Source: CAYONQ01 sp964405375 (GTDB taxonomy: Bacteria > Planctomycetota > Phycisphaerae > Sedimentisphaerales > Anaerobacaceae). Taken from it: a DNA stretch of 11,852 nucleotides. Shown one piece after another: positions 1-6,279 of the stretch; the first letter of the stretch is position 1; the number at the start of each line of letters is the position of its first letter. Below the pieces are notes generated by a model that worked only from the letters and a program-made list of their open reading frames with translations, had not been told where the DNA came from and searched no databases. Location: contig CAYONQ010000080.1 in assembly GCA_964405375.1 (NCBI GenBank), forward strand, positions 1 to 11,852. Reading direction: 5' to 3'. Both the position numbers and the translations under genes were made by a program.

Positions 1-27
1 GCATTTTGCACTTTGATTTTTACATTT

Positions 28-59
28 TCAAACTGGCCATCGGTCAGTTTGAGTTTTTT
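28..59 (+). terminator. Hairpin plus T-tract, likely intrinsic terminator of an upstream gene
   Basis: An 11-bp stem with one G-T wobble (arms 28-38 and 42-52, 3-nt loop ATC) is followed by six T residues at 54-59, the form of a Rho-independent terminator. The arms are inverted copies of the word GGYCAGTTTGA that recurs at 1533, 1654-1691 and 3740. The hairpin is thus both a terminator candidate and part of the repeat family. It would end transcription of a gene left of the window, just before the promoter at 65-93. Termination is inferred from structure only. Confidence 0.65.
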
Positions 60-64
60 ATCTG

Positions 65-93
65 TTGCTATATGGCACCTTTGGCTGTATAAT
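65..93 (+). promoter_or_regulatory. Predicted sigma70-type promoter for the LamG-domain gene
   Basis: A -35 box TTGCTA (65-70, four of six consensus bases) lies 17 nt before a perfect -10 box TATAAT (88-93). Transcription would start near 100, after the terminator hairpin at 28-59 and before both candidate starts (148 and 250) of the first gene. Spacing and -10 quality are good, but an AT-rich stretch can produce such matches by chance. Confidence 0.55.
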
Positions 94-147
94 AAATTAT
101 AAGTTCCGGTTGATAAATGATAATTCATTCGTTTTTAACAAAAAGCA

Positions 148-846
148 GTGAACCAGTTTGTGACCAAGTTGGCGGCGTCTGCACCTTTACTTTTGGTGGT
201 GTTTGTATGCTCCTGCTGCCAGTTTAGCTGCTGGAGAGGTGAAGATTCAATGGCTGATACTATTGTATGGGAAATCGATAACCTCGAATCCATAGGTGGA
301 CACGAAATAACGGTTTTGGGCTCGCCCAAGGTAATTGAAACCGACAATGGCAGGGCCATAGAATTCGACGGCGTCAAAGGCGGCCTGCTCGTCGAAGAAC
401 TGCCGTTAGTCGGTGCAGACAAGTTCACGCTGGAAATCGTCTTCCGCCCTGACGCAAAAGGACCAAAAGAACAGCGGTTCCTGCACCTGCAGGAAGATGG
501 CTGCGAGTATCGCATATTAATAGAGACCCGGCTGACCGATAACGACCTCTGGTACCTTGATACTTACATCAACACCGCCGAAGGCGACAAGACACTGGTC
601 GAACCGGCGAATACCCATCCGGTAGGAAAATGGTATAACGCCACGCTGGTTTACGACGGCCGGGAAATGCGACATTACGTCAACGCCGTCAAGGAGATGT
701 CGGCAGAGCTGGCCTTTGGCCCGCTAAACGAAGGAAAAACCTCTATCGCAGTACGTTTGAACCAGGTATACTGGTTCAAAGGAGCCATACGCAGGGTAAG
801 ATTCACACGCGGGATTCTAATGCCCGAGGAATTCCTGCAGCAGTAA
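148..846 (+). CDS. LamG/concanavalin-A-like lectin-glucanase domain protein, probably exported
   Basis: The protein is a single beta-sandwich of the LamG/concanavalin-A-like type. The body contains segments I recognise from this family, such as EFDGVKGGLL, FTLEIVFRP, QRFLHLQEDG, WYLDTYI, RHYVNAV and WFKGAIRRVRFT. Such domains usually bind glycans; no glycosidase catalytic pair is evident. The start is ambiguous. GTG at 148 adds a 34-residue leader whose core APLLLVVFVCSCC looks like a signal peptide but has no Shine-Dalgarno sequence. ATG at 250 has a strong GGAGAGG (233-239) 10 nt upstream and gives a 198-residue protein without a leader. I list the long form because relatives are generally exported. 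A promoter at 65-93 serves either start. Family assignment is fairly sure; function is unknown. Confidence 0.82.
   Translation: MNQFVTKLAASAPLLLVVFVCSCCQFSCWRGEDSMADTIVWEIDNLESIGGHEITVLGSPKVIETDNGRAIEFDGVKGGLLVEELPLVGADKFTLEIVFRPDAKGPKEQRFLHLQEDGCEYRILIETRLTDNDLWYLDTYINTAEGDKTLVEPANTHPVGKWYNATLVYDGREMRHYVNAVKEMSAELAFGPLNEGKTSIAVRLNQVYWFKGAIRRVRFTRGILMPEEFLQQ
233..239 (+). promoter_or_regulatory. Shine-Dalgarno site favouring an internal start at 250
   Basis: GGAGAGG lies 10 nt before ATG 250, in frame with the longer GTG-started reading frame at 148. It is the only good ribosome-binding site for this gene and argues for a shorter cytoplasmic product, against the signal-peptide-like leader encoded at 148-249. 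Confidence 0.5.
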
Positions 847-924
847 CAGTGCGTATCTCGTATCTTAAATATAGGAGATGCTCGCTGGAGATAACCGGGC
901 CAGGTTAGTGTGGAGGGAGATAGA

Positions 925-1455
925 ATGGATGTAAACTTAGTAACGTTCGATAAGAATGGGGTGCAGAAGGTCTTTCCTCTGCCAAGCACCGTTACGGTAA
1001 TCGGCCGACGGCACAGGTGCGATTTATGTATCCCGTTAATGTCGGTCTCCAAAAGACACTGTCAATTGAATATAGATAACGGGGTACTGAAAATTCGAGA
1101 CCTTAATTCCCGCAACGGCACCTATCTTAACGGCAGCCGGATAAACGAGGCGGTAATCCGGCCGGGCGACTATATCGAGATAGGCCCTTTAGCATTCGCA
1201 TTCCAGATTGACGGCCGGCCCGAGACCATCAACGCACCCAAGCTGCGCATCACAAAGCCGCTGAAAAAAGCTGCGCCTGCAGAACCAGCAGACGAAGACC
1301 TTGAAGTATTTGCAGGACTAAATGATATCGAAGAGCAGGACGGTACAACAAAAGCCGATGAACTTGGAGAGCTGGACGACCTCGGCGAAATGGACGATAT
1401 CGGCGAGCTGGACGACGAGCTCAAAGACCTGGATGACATCGACCTGGAAGCGTAA
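925..1455 (+). CDS. FHA-domain protein with acidic repetitive tail
   Basis: This 176-residue protein has an N-terminal forkhead-associated domain (about residues 20-95), a phosphothreonine-peptide reader. The diagnostic residues are present: G27-R28, S42-x-x-H45 in the VSKRHC segment, the DLNSRNGTYLNG loop (59-70) and the PGD turn near 81. After a Lys/Pro/Ala-rich linker, residues from about 117 on form a highly acidic tail with degenerate repeats of the type ELDDLGEMDDIGELDD, probably disordered or a protein-binding stretch. ATG 925 is chosen over GTG 910 because GGAGGGAG (912-919) sits 8 nt upstream of it. The following genes encode a GspE/PilB-type ATPase and a CvpA-like protein on the same strand, so a role in controlling an envelope machine is possible; that is inference. 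No kinase gene is in the window. Confidence 0.9.
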   Translation: MDVNLVTFDKNGVQKVFPLPSTVTVIGRRHRCDLCIPLMSVSKRHCQLNIDNGVLKIRDLNSRNGTYLNGSRINEAVIRPGDYIEIGPLAFAFQIDGRPETINAPKLRITKPLKKAAPAEPADEDLEVFAGLNDIEEQDGTTKADELGELDDLGEMDDIGELDDELKDLDDIDLEA

Positions 1456-1532
1456 CACAAACCATAGACGCACCTTAGGGGCCTGTTAGAAAAACTTTTT
1501 GGCTTGCCAATACAGGAATAATACATATATTA

Positions 1533-1691
1533 CTCAAACTGACCGATTTAATATATAAAATTTGTTTAATTGCTTATCGTATAAAAAGTTAAAATAGTCG
1601 CCGACGTAGTCGATTTCAACTAACGAGATACGAAATACCAGCGACGAACGACGCTCAAACTGGCCCGTTTCGAAGAAACGGTCAGTTTGAG
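1533..1691. mobile_element. MITE-like element, copy A, with 13-bp terminal inverted repeats and 7-bp flanking direct repeat
   Basis: This 159-bp AT-rich intergenic segment begins with CTCAAACTGACCG (1533-1545) and ends with its exact reverse complement CGGTCAGTTTGAG (1679-1691). TATATTA occurs immediately outside both ends (1526-1532 and 1692-1698), as expected of a target-site duplication. The right end is itself a long hairpin (1655-1690), with 8 bp of outer stem and an inner CCGTTTC/GAAACGG-type stem. No reading frame of useful size lies within, so any movement would depend on a transposase elsewhere. It lies between the FHA and ATPase genes and resembles copy B at 4106-4281. A conserved structured 5' leader is the main alternative. 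Confidence 0.6.
1655..1690. repeat. Hairpin formed by two copies of the GGYCAGTTTGA word
   Basis: TCAAACTG (1655-1662) pairs with CAGTTTGA (1683-1690). After a G-T and two C-G pairs plus one bulged C, a second stem GTTTC/GAAAC (1667-1671 with 1675-1679) closes on the loop GAA. It is an expanded version of the hairpin at 28-52: the outer arms are the same and the centre is longer. No T-tract follows (TATATTAG), so it is not an obvious terminator. It forms the right end of the element at 1533-1691, 61 nt before the ATPase start. Confidence 0.7.
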
Positions 1692-1751
1692 TATATTAGT
1701 CTTGCAATATATTGTTAGTTGAATTTCTGTTATCGCTCTGCGTGGAACCGT

Positions 1752-3281
1752 ATGAATACGTTGACTTTTAATCCGCTCAAACTCATCTTTCTTATTGGCT
1801 GGGTGTATCTTTGCCTGTACTTTGCTCAGAGTGTTCAATTCAGCCCCTTAGTCCCGAAGAACCGTAAATCAATAGCCGCTATTGCCGCTCTTTTCGCCGG
1901 GCCGATACTTTTCTTTGTGCTGACGGTGGCGGACGTTATAAGCAAGTCCTCCGAGGGTCACCGCAGTATCCTCGAAATAATAAAGAAGCTGCTGCAAAAC
2001 GCCGTCGCACAAATTAGGTCTTCAAGCTTTATCAGCTTAAAAGGCAATTCGACGATAAGATTGCTCGACAGTTCAGGTACCGAGCTTAAGGACATATACG
2101 GTCACGGTAAAATCAAACGGCAGGACAGCCATACCCTCGATTTAACCGAGCAAATTATTGCCGACTCTCTTGAAGAACGGGCAAGCGACATCCTTATCGA
2201 CCCGAAGGGCGAATCAATCTACACGGTCAGGTTTAGAGTGGATGGGGTATTAAGGGAAGTCGAGCAGATTACAGGTGATACCTGCCGGGCGGTCATAAAC
2301 AGTATCAAGGCCATCTCCAATATGGACATCTCCGAAAAACGAAGACCTCAGGACGGCGCCTTTGTGGCCAAAACAGCCGACGGCACCGTGTCCTTCCGAG
2401 TGGCAAGCGCCGGCGTGCTCAACGGTGAAAAACTGTCGATAAGGGTGCTCAGTCAAAATGCCGGTATGTTTACGCTGACCAATGTAGGACTGTCGGAGAA
2501 ACAACAAGTAATTATCACAAAGGCGATAAGAAAACCTTCCGGCATGGTGCTTTTGTGCGGACCAACCGGCAGCGGTAAGACCACAACACTCTACGCTATG
2601 CTCAACAAGATTGACCTGTTCACACGCAATGTCATTACGGTAGAAGACCCAATTGAATACGTACTGCCCAATGCCAGTCAGATTGAGGTTAATCCAAAGG
2701 CCGATATCACCTTTGCAAAGACCCTGAGAAGCATCTTGAGGCAGGACCCCGACGTAATCTGTGTGGGCGAGATACGGGACGAGGAAACCGCAGGTATCGC
2801 GCTTCGAGCATCGCAGACCGGCCACCTCGTGCTGGCGACGGTACACAGCAACAGCACCGCATCGTCACTGATACGCCTGCTGGATTTGGGCGTAACCCCC
2901 CTGCTGCTGTCATCGGGACTGGACATTATTATCTCCCAGCGACTGGTTCGCCAACTCTGCAAAAACTGCAAGGTGCCCGCCGAGCTAAGCCAAAGCCAGA
3001 TGCACGATTTCCATAAAAGAAACATAAACTATAGAAATTTTTTCCAGGCCCAGGGATGCGACAGCTGTCACGAAACCGGCTACTACGGGAGAACGGCGAT
3101 TTTCGATATTCTGGTGCTTGACGATAAGCTAAAGGCCAGTATCGCCAATGAAAAATTGTCCGTAGAACTACTGCGAAAAGAAGGTGACAAAAGAGGCAAA
3201 TCCAACCTCCAGAAACAGGGACTGCTAAAGGTAGTCTCCGGAGTAACAAGTCTCGAAGAGCTAAAAAGGGTTTTAGGATAA
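1752..3281 (+). CDS. GspE/PilB-family secretion ATPase with N-terminal membrane helices
   Basis: This is a hexameric motor ATPase of the type II secretion/type IV pilus family (509 residues from ATG 1752). An upstream TTG at 1719 would add 11 residues. The core is complete: an N2-type domain beginning near LDLTEQIIADSLEERASDI, Walker A GPTGSGKT (270-277, Lys276), an Asp box ITVEDPIEY, Walker B DVICVGEIRDE (from Asp334, Glu340), a His box ATVHSNS (His365), and a zinc-binding motif C403-x2-C406...C436-x2-C439. The C-terminal GVTSLEELKRVL segment is typical of GspE. What is unusual is the N-terminus: instead of a soluble MshEN domain there are two hydrophobic segments (about residues 9-27 and 38-60) that should anchor it in the inner membrane. 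No platform protein, pilin or secretin gene is visible here, so the machine it powers is unknown. Confidence 0.93.
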   Translation: MNTLTFNPLKLIFLIGWVYLCLYFAQSVQFSPLVPKNRKSIAAIAALFAGPILFFVLTVADVISKSSEGHRSILEIIKKLLQNAVAQIRSSSFISLKGNSTIRLLDSSGTELKDIYGHGKIKRQDSHTLDLTEQIIADSLEERASDILIDPKGESIYTVRFRVDGVLREVEQITGDTCRAVINSIKAISNMDISEKRRPQDGAFVAKTADGTVSFRVASAGVLNGEKLSIRVLSQNAGMFTLTNVGLSEKQQVIITKAIRKPSGMVLLCGPTGSGKTTTLYAMLNKIDLFTRNVITVEDPIEYVLPNASQIEVNPKADITFAKTLRSILRQDPDVICVGEIRDEETAGIALRASQTGHLVLATVHSNSTASSLIRLLDLGVTPLLLSSGLDIIISQRLVRQLCKNCKVPAELSQSQMHDFHKRNINYRNFFQAQGCDSCHETGYYGRTAIFDILVLDDKLKASIANEKLSVELLRKEGDKRGKSNLQKQGLLKVVSGVTSLEELKRVLG

Positions 3282-3332
3282 CTCATCGTGCGAGGCACGT
3301 GAAAAACTAACAAAATAGCGGGATAAGCACTT

Positions 3333-4001
3333 ATGGCACTTTGGGTAGGCATATTAGTCGGCGTAGCTTTCGCATGGTTGGCCATCAAAAAGGGACTCTA
3401 CGAAACCTGGGCCCTTGTTTTCAACATCGTAATCTCAATCTACCTGGCGATTTTCCTTCGGCCGACTATTGTAGATATTGCCCCTGCAGCCGCCGATACC
3501 GCATATAGCAACGCCGCCACTGTGCTGGCTATCGCCATAGCCGCCTTCCTGGTTTTGCACGGCATATCGTACACATTCCTAACAGGCCATTTCAAAGTCC
3601 CATTTCCAAAAATACTCGATACTCCCACGGCCGGTTTCCTGGGCTTTTTTGCCGGCCTTCTCGTCGCCAGCTTCGTAAGTCTCCTGATTTCCATAACACC
3701 AATCTCCGAAAACACCTTCGTAAAGGCAATCGGTCTCGTCGGTCAGTTTGAGCAGACAAATAGGCCGGTAATCTGCTGGTGGGGCAATCTCGTCAATTCG
3801 GTGGTGGCCAGTCAGGACAACAAGCTAACCTGCGAACAGGCGATTAACGAGCTGCTAAAGAACGCCGAATCGAAAGCAACGGATGAGCAACCCGGGTTGG
3901 ACAAACCGGCCAAACCGACCGAACCAAATGACACCAAAACTATCATCACCGAAGAAGAGCAGCTCGGCCCGCCGCCGGAACCGGACATTGAAGATTTTTA
4001 A
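3333..4001 (+). CDS. CvpA-like four-helix membrane protein
   Basis: This 222-residue membrane protein has four predicted helices, near residues 3-20, 26-45, 62-85 and 97-122, in the arrangement of the CvpA (colicin V production) family. A soluble tail of about 90 residues ends in a Pro/Glu/Asp-rich stretch (LGPPPEPDIEDF). CvpA proteins are linked to cell-envelope homeostasis and purine-gene neighbourhoods in other bacteria, but their molecular role is poorly defined. The gene starts 51 nt after the ATPase stop, so the two are probably co-transcribed. The ribosome-binding site is weak. The 13-mer CGGTCAGTTTGAG lies inside the gene at 3740-3752, encoding part of VGQFEQ. Assignment rests on topology and overall pattern, since this family has few invariant residues. 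Confidence 0.75.
   Translation: MALWVGILVGVAFAWLAIKKGLYETWALVFNIVISIYLAIFLRPTIVDIAPAAADTAYSNAATVLAIAIAAFLVLHGISYTFLTGHFKVPFPKILDTPTAGFLGFFAGLLVASFVSLLISITPISENTFVKAIGLVGQFEQTNRPVICWWGNLVNSVVASQDNKLTCEQAINELLKNAESKATDEQPGLDKPAKPTEPNDTKTIITEEEQLGPPPEPDIEDF
3740..3752 (+). repeat. Intragenic copy of the 13-mer CGGTCAGTTTGAG
   Basis: This exact 13-mer is also the right terminal repeat of the element at 1533-1691 and the right arm of the hairpin at 28-53. Here it stands alone, in frame within the CvpA-like gene, with no inverted partner nearby. A third exact same-strand occurrence of a 13-mer in 12 kb is far more than chance would give. Confidence 0.7.
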
Positions 4002-4185
4002 GCGGATTGCCGCCTCGCAAATCCCCGAAATTCGAATATTCACACTTGGCGCATTTGCAAAATTCGAGTATAACCCTCTTTGAAAAACTACATTTTTTAA
4101 GGAACCTCAAGCTGACTGATAATATATAAAGTTTGTTTGATTGCTTATCGAAAAGTTAAAAATAGTTGCCGACGTAGTTGGCTTC

Positions 4186-4215
4186 AACCCCGCCCCTCGT
4201 AGGGGCTGGGTTAAC
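4186..4215. repeat. GC-rich hairpin insertion 1 within copy B
   Basis: AACCC (4186-4190) through CCCCT pairs with AGGGG through GGGTT (4201-4212): 11 of 12 pairs match around the loop CGT. Copy A lacks it, and removing 27 nt (4189-4215) restores exact collinearity. AAC is repeated at both edges (4186-4188 and 4213-4215). It shares the 11-nt start CCCCGCCCCTC with insertion 2. Confidence 0.7.
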
Positions 4216-4231
4216 TAACGAGATACGATTC

Positions 4232-4263
4232 ACGAGCCCCGCCCCTCCGAGGAGCGGGACGAG
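4232..4263. repeat. GC-rich hairpin insertion 2 within copy B, flanked by ACGAG
   Basis: The 22-nt hairpin core 4237-4258 begins with CCCCGCCCCTC and folds back on a GGAGCGGG arm. It is bounded by ACGAG on both sides (4232-4236 and 4259-4263). Deleting 27 nt (4237-4263) makes the flanks the same length as in copy A, as expected for an insertion that duplicated a 5-bp target. Confidence 0.7.
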
Positions 4264-4285
4264 CAACGAACGACGCTCAAAATTC

Positions 4286-4291
4286 AGGAGG
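4286..4291 (+). promoter_or_regulatory. Shine-Dalgarno site setting the GTG start at 4301
   Basis: AGGAGG ends 9 nt before GTG 4301. The reading frame is open back to 4178 and beyond that start, but the upstream part is the repeat element and has no comparable ribosome-binding site. This site therefore decides the start. Confidence 0.8.
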
Positions 4292-4300
4292 TATATTACC

Positions 4301-5239
4301 GTGCAAAATGAAATGTTTGACAAAAGAGTTGGAAACTGGAAATCGGAAGGAGATTTAGCCGCCTTTAATCTGGCCTGCGTCGCCGAGGCGATGGATACGG
4401 TCGAGAACCTCAGCAGCCGGAACACAGGCGCAGAAGTGGTCGAAAAAAGAATCGGCGAATACAAAAACTGGGACCCTGACATCCTCAAAGTTGACAAGGA
4501 CACCGAGAACGGCTATCGCAGGCGCCTCGAACAGCTCGGCAACCCCATTACATTCCTTTCCGAAGAGGCCGGAACGGTCGAGATACACCCAGACGCCCAA
4601 GGCGAGAAATACTTTGTCGTCTGCGACCCCTTCGACGGCAGCTACCTCTTCAAGCACGGAATACCCGCCTTCTGGTACAGCTCATTGGCGCTGTTTGATT
4701 CCGATATGAAGCCGCTCTGCTGCGCCGTCGGCGACTGCTTCCCGAAGGTAATCGCCTTCGCAAACGAGCAGGGCGCTTTTATAGCCAAGCTCGATGGAGA
4801 CCGCCTGCTTCACAAGGTTAAGCTGGACAGAAATTATCGCCAGCGTATGGGCAGGCCCGATATGACCAAAATGGCTGGTGCCAGCATCGGCTCATACGTT
4901 ATGAAGCCCGCAAAATATCTTATGCCGCTCGTTGACGAATATCGTGATTTGTTAAAGCCGTTTAAATTTCTCAACCCAAACGGTGGCCCTTACGGATTCG
5001 CCGAGGTTGCCGAGGGCAAAATAGACTGCTACTTCGCCCGACAGCAGCCATTTGTCGATGTATTCTCAGGAATCTACATCGCCCAGCAGGCCGGCGCAGT
5101 AGTAACCGACTTCGACGGCAACCCCGTAAAATTCGTCGCCGACGAAGAAACCGTCTGGGACGTCGTCGCCACAACCAATCAAACACTGCACGACGAGGTG
5201 CTTTCCGCGATAGCCGCGTGTAGAAAATCCAAATCTTGA
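4301..5239 (+). CDS. Inositol-monophosphatase/FBPase-superfamily phosphatase
   Basis: This 312-residue Mg-dependent sugar/inositol phosphatase-fold enzyme shows the metal-binding signature: LSEEAGTVE (Glu88-Glu89) and CDPFDGSYLF (Asp109-Pro-Phe-Asp112-Gly-Ser114), matching the EE and DPxDGS motifs of inositol monophosphatases and fructose-1,6-bisphosphatases. The late motif, usually WDxAAG, appears as VDVFSGIYIAQQAGAVVTDFDG; the Asp is kept but the preceding Trp is replaced. Length is in the usual range. The following genes, a beta-helix protein (26 nt later) and a NagA-like deacetylase, suggest a hexose- or hexosamine-phosphate substrate rather than inositol phosphate, which is inference from context. 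The leader before it contains repeat copy B and two hairpins, which could affect expression. The substrate cannot be called from sequence. Confidence 0.88.
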   Translation: MQNEMFDKRVGNWKSEGDLAAFNLACVAEAMDTVENLSSRNTGAEVVEKRIGEYKNWDPDILKVDKDTENGYRRRLEQLGNPITFLSEEAGTVEIHPDAQGEKYFVVCDPFDGSYLFKHGIPAFWYSSLALFDSDMKPLCCAVGDCFPKVIAFANEQGAFIAKLDGDRLLHKVKLDRNYRQRMGRPDMTKMAGASIGSYVMKPAKYLMPLVDEYRDLLKPFKFLNPNGGPYGFAEVAEGKIDCYFARQQPFVDVFSGIYIAQQAGAVVTDFDGNPVKFVADEETVWDVVATTNQTLHDEVLSAIAACRKSKS

Positions 5240-5265
5240 TTTAAAACCCCGGAAAAAATAAAATT

Positions 5266-6216
5266 ATGCCAGAGAAAATAATCAAATTGAAAGATTTAAG
5301 CAAAGATGAGGTCCCCCCCGACTTGCGGGCCGAGACCTATTTCGACTTCAATTCCCATCCATTCGAGCACCAGCAGCTTTTTGAACAGACCAATTCCGTT
5401 TATGGTGCTATTATCGGCATAAACAAGTACGCTACAAAGTGGCTCGCCGCCGTCATCGCCCATAGACGTTCCTCAGCTGCGGTTTACAAAGATAAGACAC
5501 CCGGCCCTGCCCAAACCATCGGCCGATTCGAGGTGCTGCTCGAGGACGGCGCCGTCTTTGAGCCGGCCCGTATAATCGGCGGCCTAAAAGACGCTCCTCG
5601 CCACGTCATTTACCTCGCCGAAGGTGCGAAGCTAATCGGTGCGGACATCTATCTCGAAAAGGCCGATATTTATATCGGCGCCGAAACCACTGTCGAAGCC
5701 GGCGTCGGCATCAAAGGCCCTGCTATTATCGGCGAAAAAGCAGAGGTCCGCCAGGGCGCTTACCTTCGCGGTGACTGCATACTCGGTGACGACTGCATAG
5801 TTCGCGGCGAAATCAAAAATTCCGTCCTGATGAACAAGGCCAACTTCCCACATCCGTCCTATCTCGGCGATTCGCTCTGCGGCTATATGACACATTTCGG
5901 CAACCAGGCAACCTCGGCCAACATCGGTATCTTTGCCGGCCTGGTCGAATCCGACAAAAGAAAATCCATAGTGGTTCAATGCGACGGCAACGCCTACGAC
6001 CTCGGCAGACCGAAGATGGGAATCTGTATGGGTGACTACAGCCAGGTCGGTTGCAACAGCGTCTCCGACCCAGCCACCTTTCTAAAGCCCTACACCATCA
6101 CCTATTCACTTACCAGAATCTCAAAGGGCTTCTATGGCCCGAACGAAATACTAAAGAACAAACCGCTCGAGTATGGCATTATCGAACGAAGTCCCTTCAA
6201 ACCACAACGCGAATAA
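5266..6216 (+). CDS. Left-handed beta-helix protein resembling the GlmU C-terminal domain
   Basis: This 316-residue protein contains hexapeptide (left-handed beta-helix) turns over about residues 95-195, for example IGADIYLEKADIYIGAETTV and KGPAIIGEKAEVRQGAYLRG. A segment resembling the acceptor region of GlmU-type sugar-1-phosphate acetyltransferases follows: IKNSVLMNKANFPHPSYLGD, then THFGNQATSANIGIF. The N-terminal 80 residues do not show a nucleotidyltransferase GxGTRxxP loop, so this is not a full bifunctional GlmU. It could be a stand-alone acyltransferase, a sugar-nucleotide pathway scaffold or a regulatory subunit. It lies 26 nt after the phosphatase gene and 63 nt before the NagA-like gene on the same strand, supporting a shared amino-sugar role. 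The fold call is firm; the reaction is not. Confidence 0.83.
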   Translation: MPEKIIKLKDLSKDEVPPDLRAETYFDFNSHPFEHQQLFEQTNSVYGAIIGINKYATKWLAAVIAHRRSSAAVYKDKTPGPAQTIGRFEVLLEDGAVFEPARIIGGLKDAPRHVIYLAEGAKLIGADIYLEKADIYIGAETTVEAGVGIKGPAIIGEKAEVRQGAYLRGDCILGDDCIVRGEIKNSVLMNKANFPHPSYLGDSLCGYMTHFGNQATSANIGIFAGLVESDKRKSIVVQCDGNAYDLGRPKMGICMGDYSQVGCNSVSDPATFLKPYTITYSLTRISKGFYGPNEILKNKPLEYGIIERSPFKPQRE

Positions 6217-6279
6217 CAGCCGGCGGATAATGAGCAAACAGGCTTCGTTCACTCGGCGTAAATAATACAGGAACAAAAT

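Larger units (their letters stand above)
4106..4281. repeat. Diverged copy B of the intergenic element at 1533-1659
   Basis: The segment aligns collinearly with copy A. Shared blocks include AATATATAAA, TTGCTTATCG, AAAGTTAAAA, GCCGACGTAGT, TTCAAC, TAACGAGATACGA and CGAACGACGCTCAAA. The left end CTCAAGCTGACTG differs from copy A's terminal repeat at two positions. At the right, similarity stops after GCTCAAA; the long terminal hairpin of copy A is absent and the Shine-Dalgarno site of the phosphatase gene follows at once. Relative to copy A it carries two 27-nt hairpin insertions (4189-4215 and 4237-4263). In the transcript it would be the 5' leader of the 4301 gene if transcription starts upstream of or within it. 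Confidence 0.8.

Noticed and set aside
852..866. Reverse-complement match (ACGAGATACG) to a block of the 1533/4106 repeat between the first two genes
   Set aside because: Only about 10 nt match and the other blocks of the element are absent, so it is not a credible third copy.
2250..2846. Open frame of 198 codons on the minus strand
   Set aside because: It lies wholly inside the ATPase gene, whose protein shows all family motifs. The antisense product resembles nothing and has no ribosome-binding site.
3287..3299. Small hairpin CGTGC-gag-GCACG between the ATPase and CvpA-like genes
   Set aside because: It has only 5 bp and no T-tract, and the genes are 51 nt apart, so it is unlikely to terminate transcription.
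4178..4300. Upstream extension of the phosphatase reading frame to an ATG at 4178
   Set aside because: The added 41 residues would be encoded by the repeat element and its hairpins. AGGAGG at 4286-4291 points to GTG 4301, and family homology starts after that.
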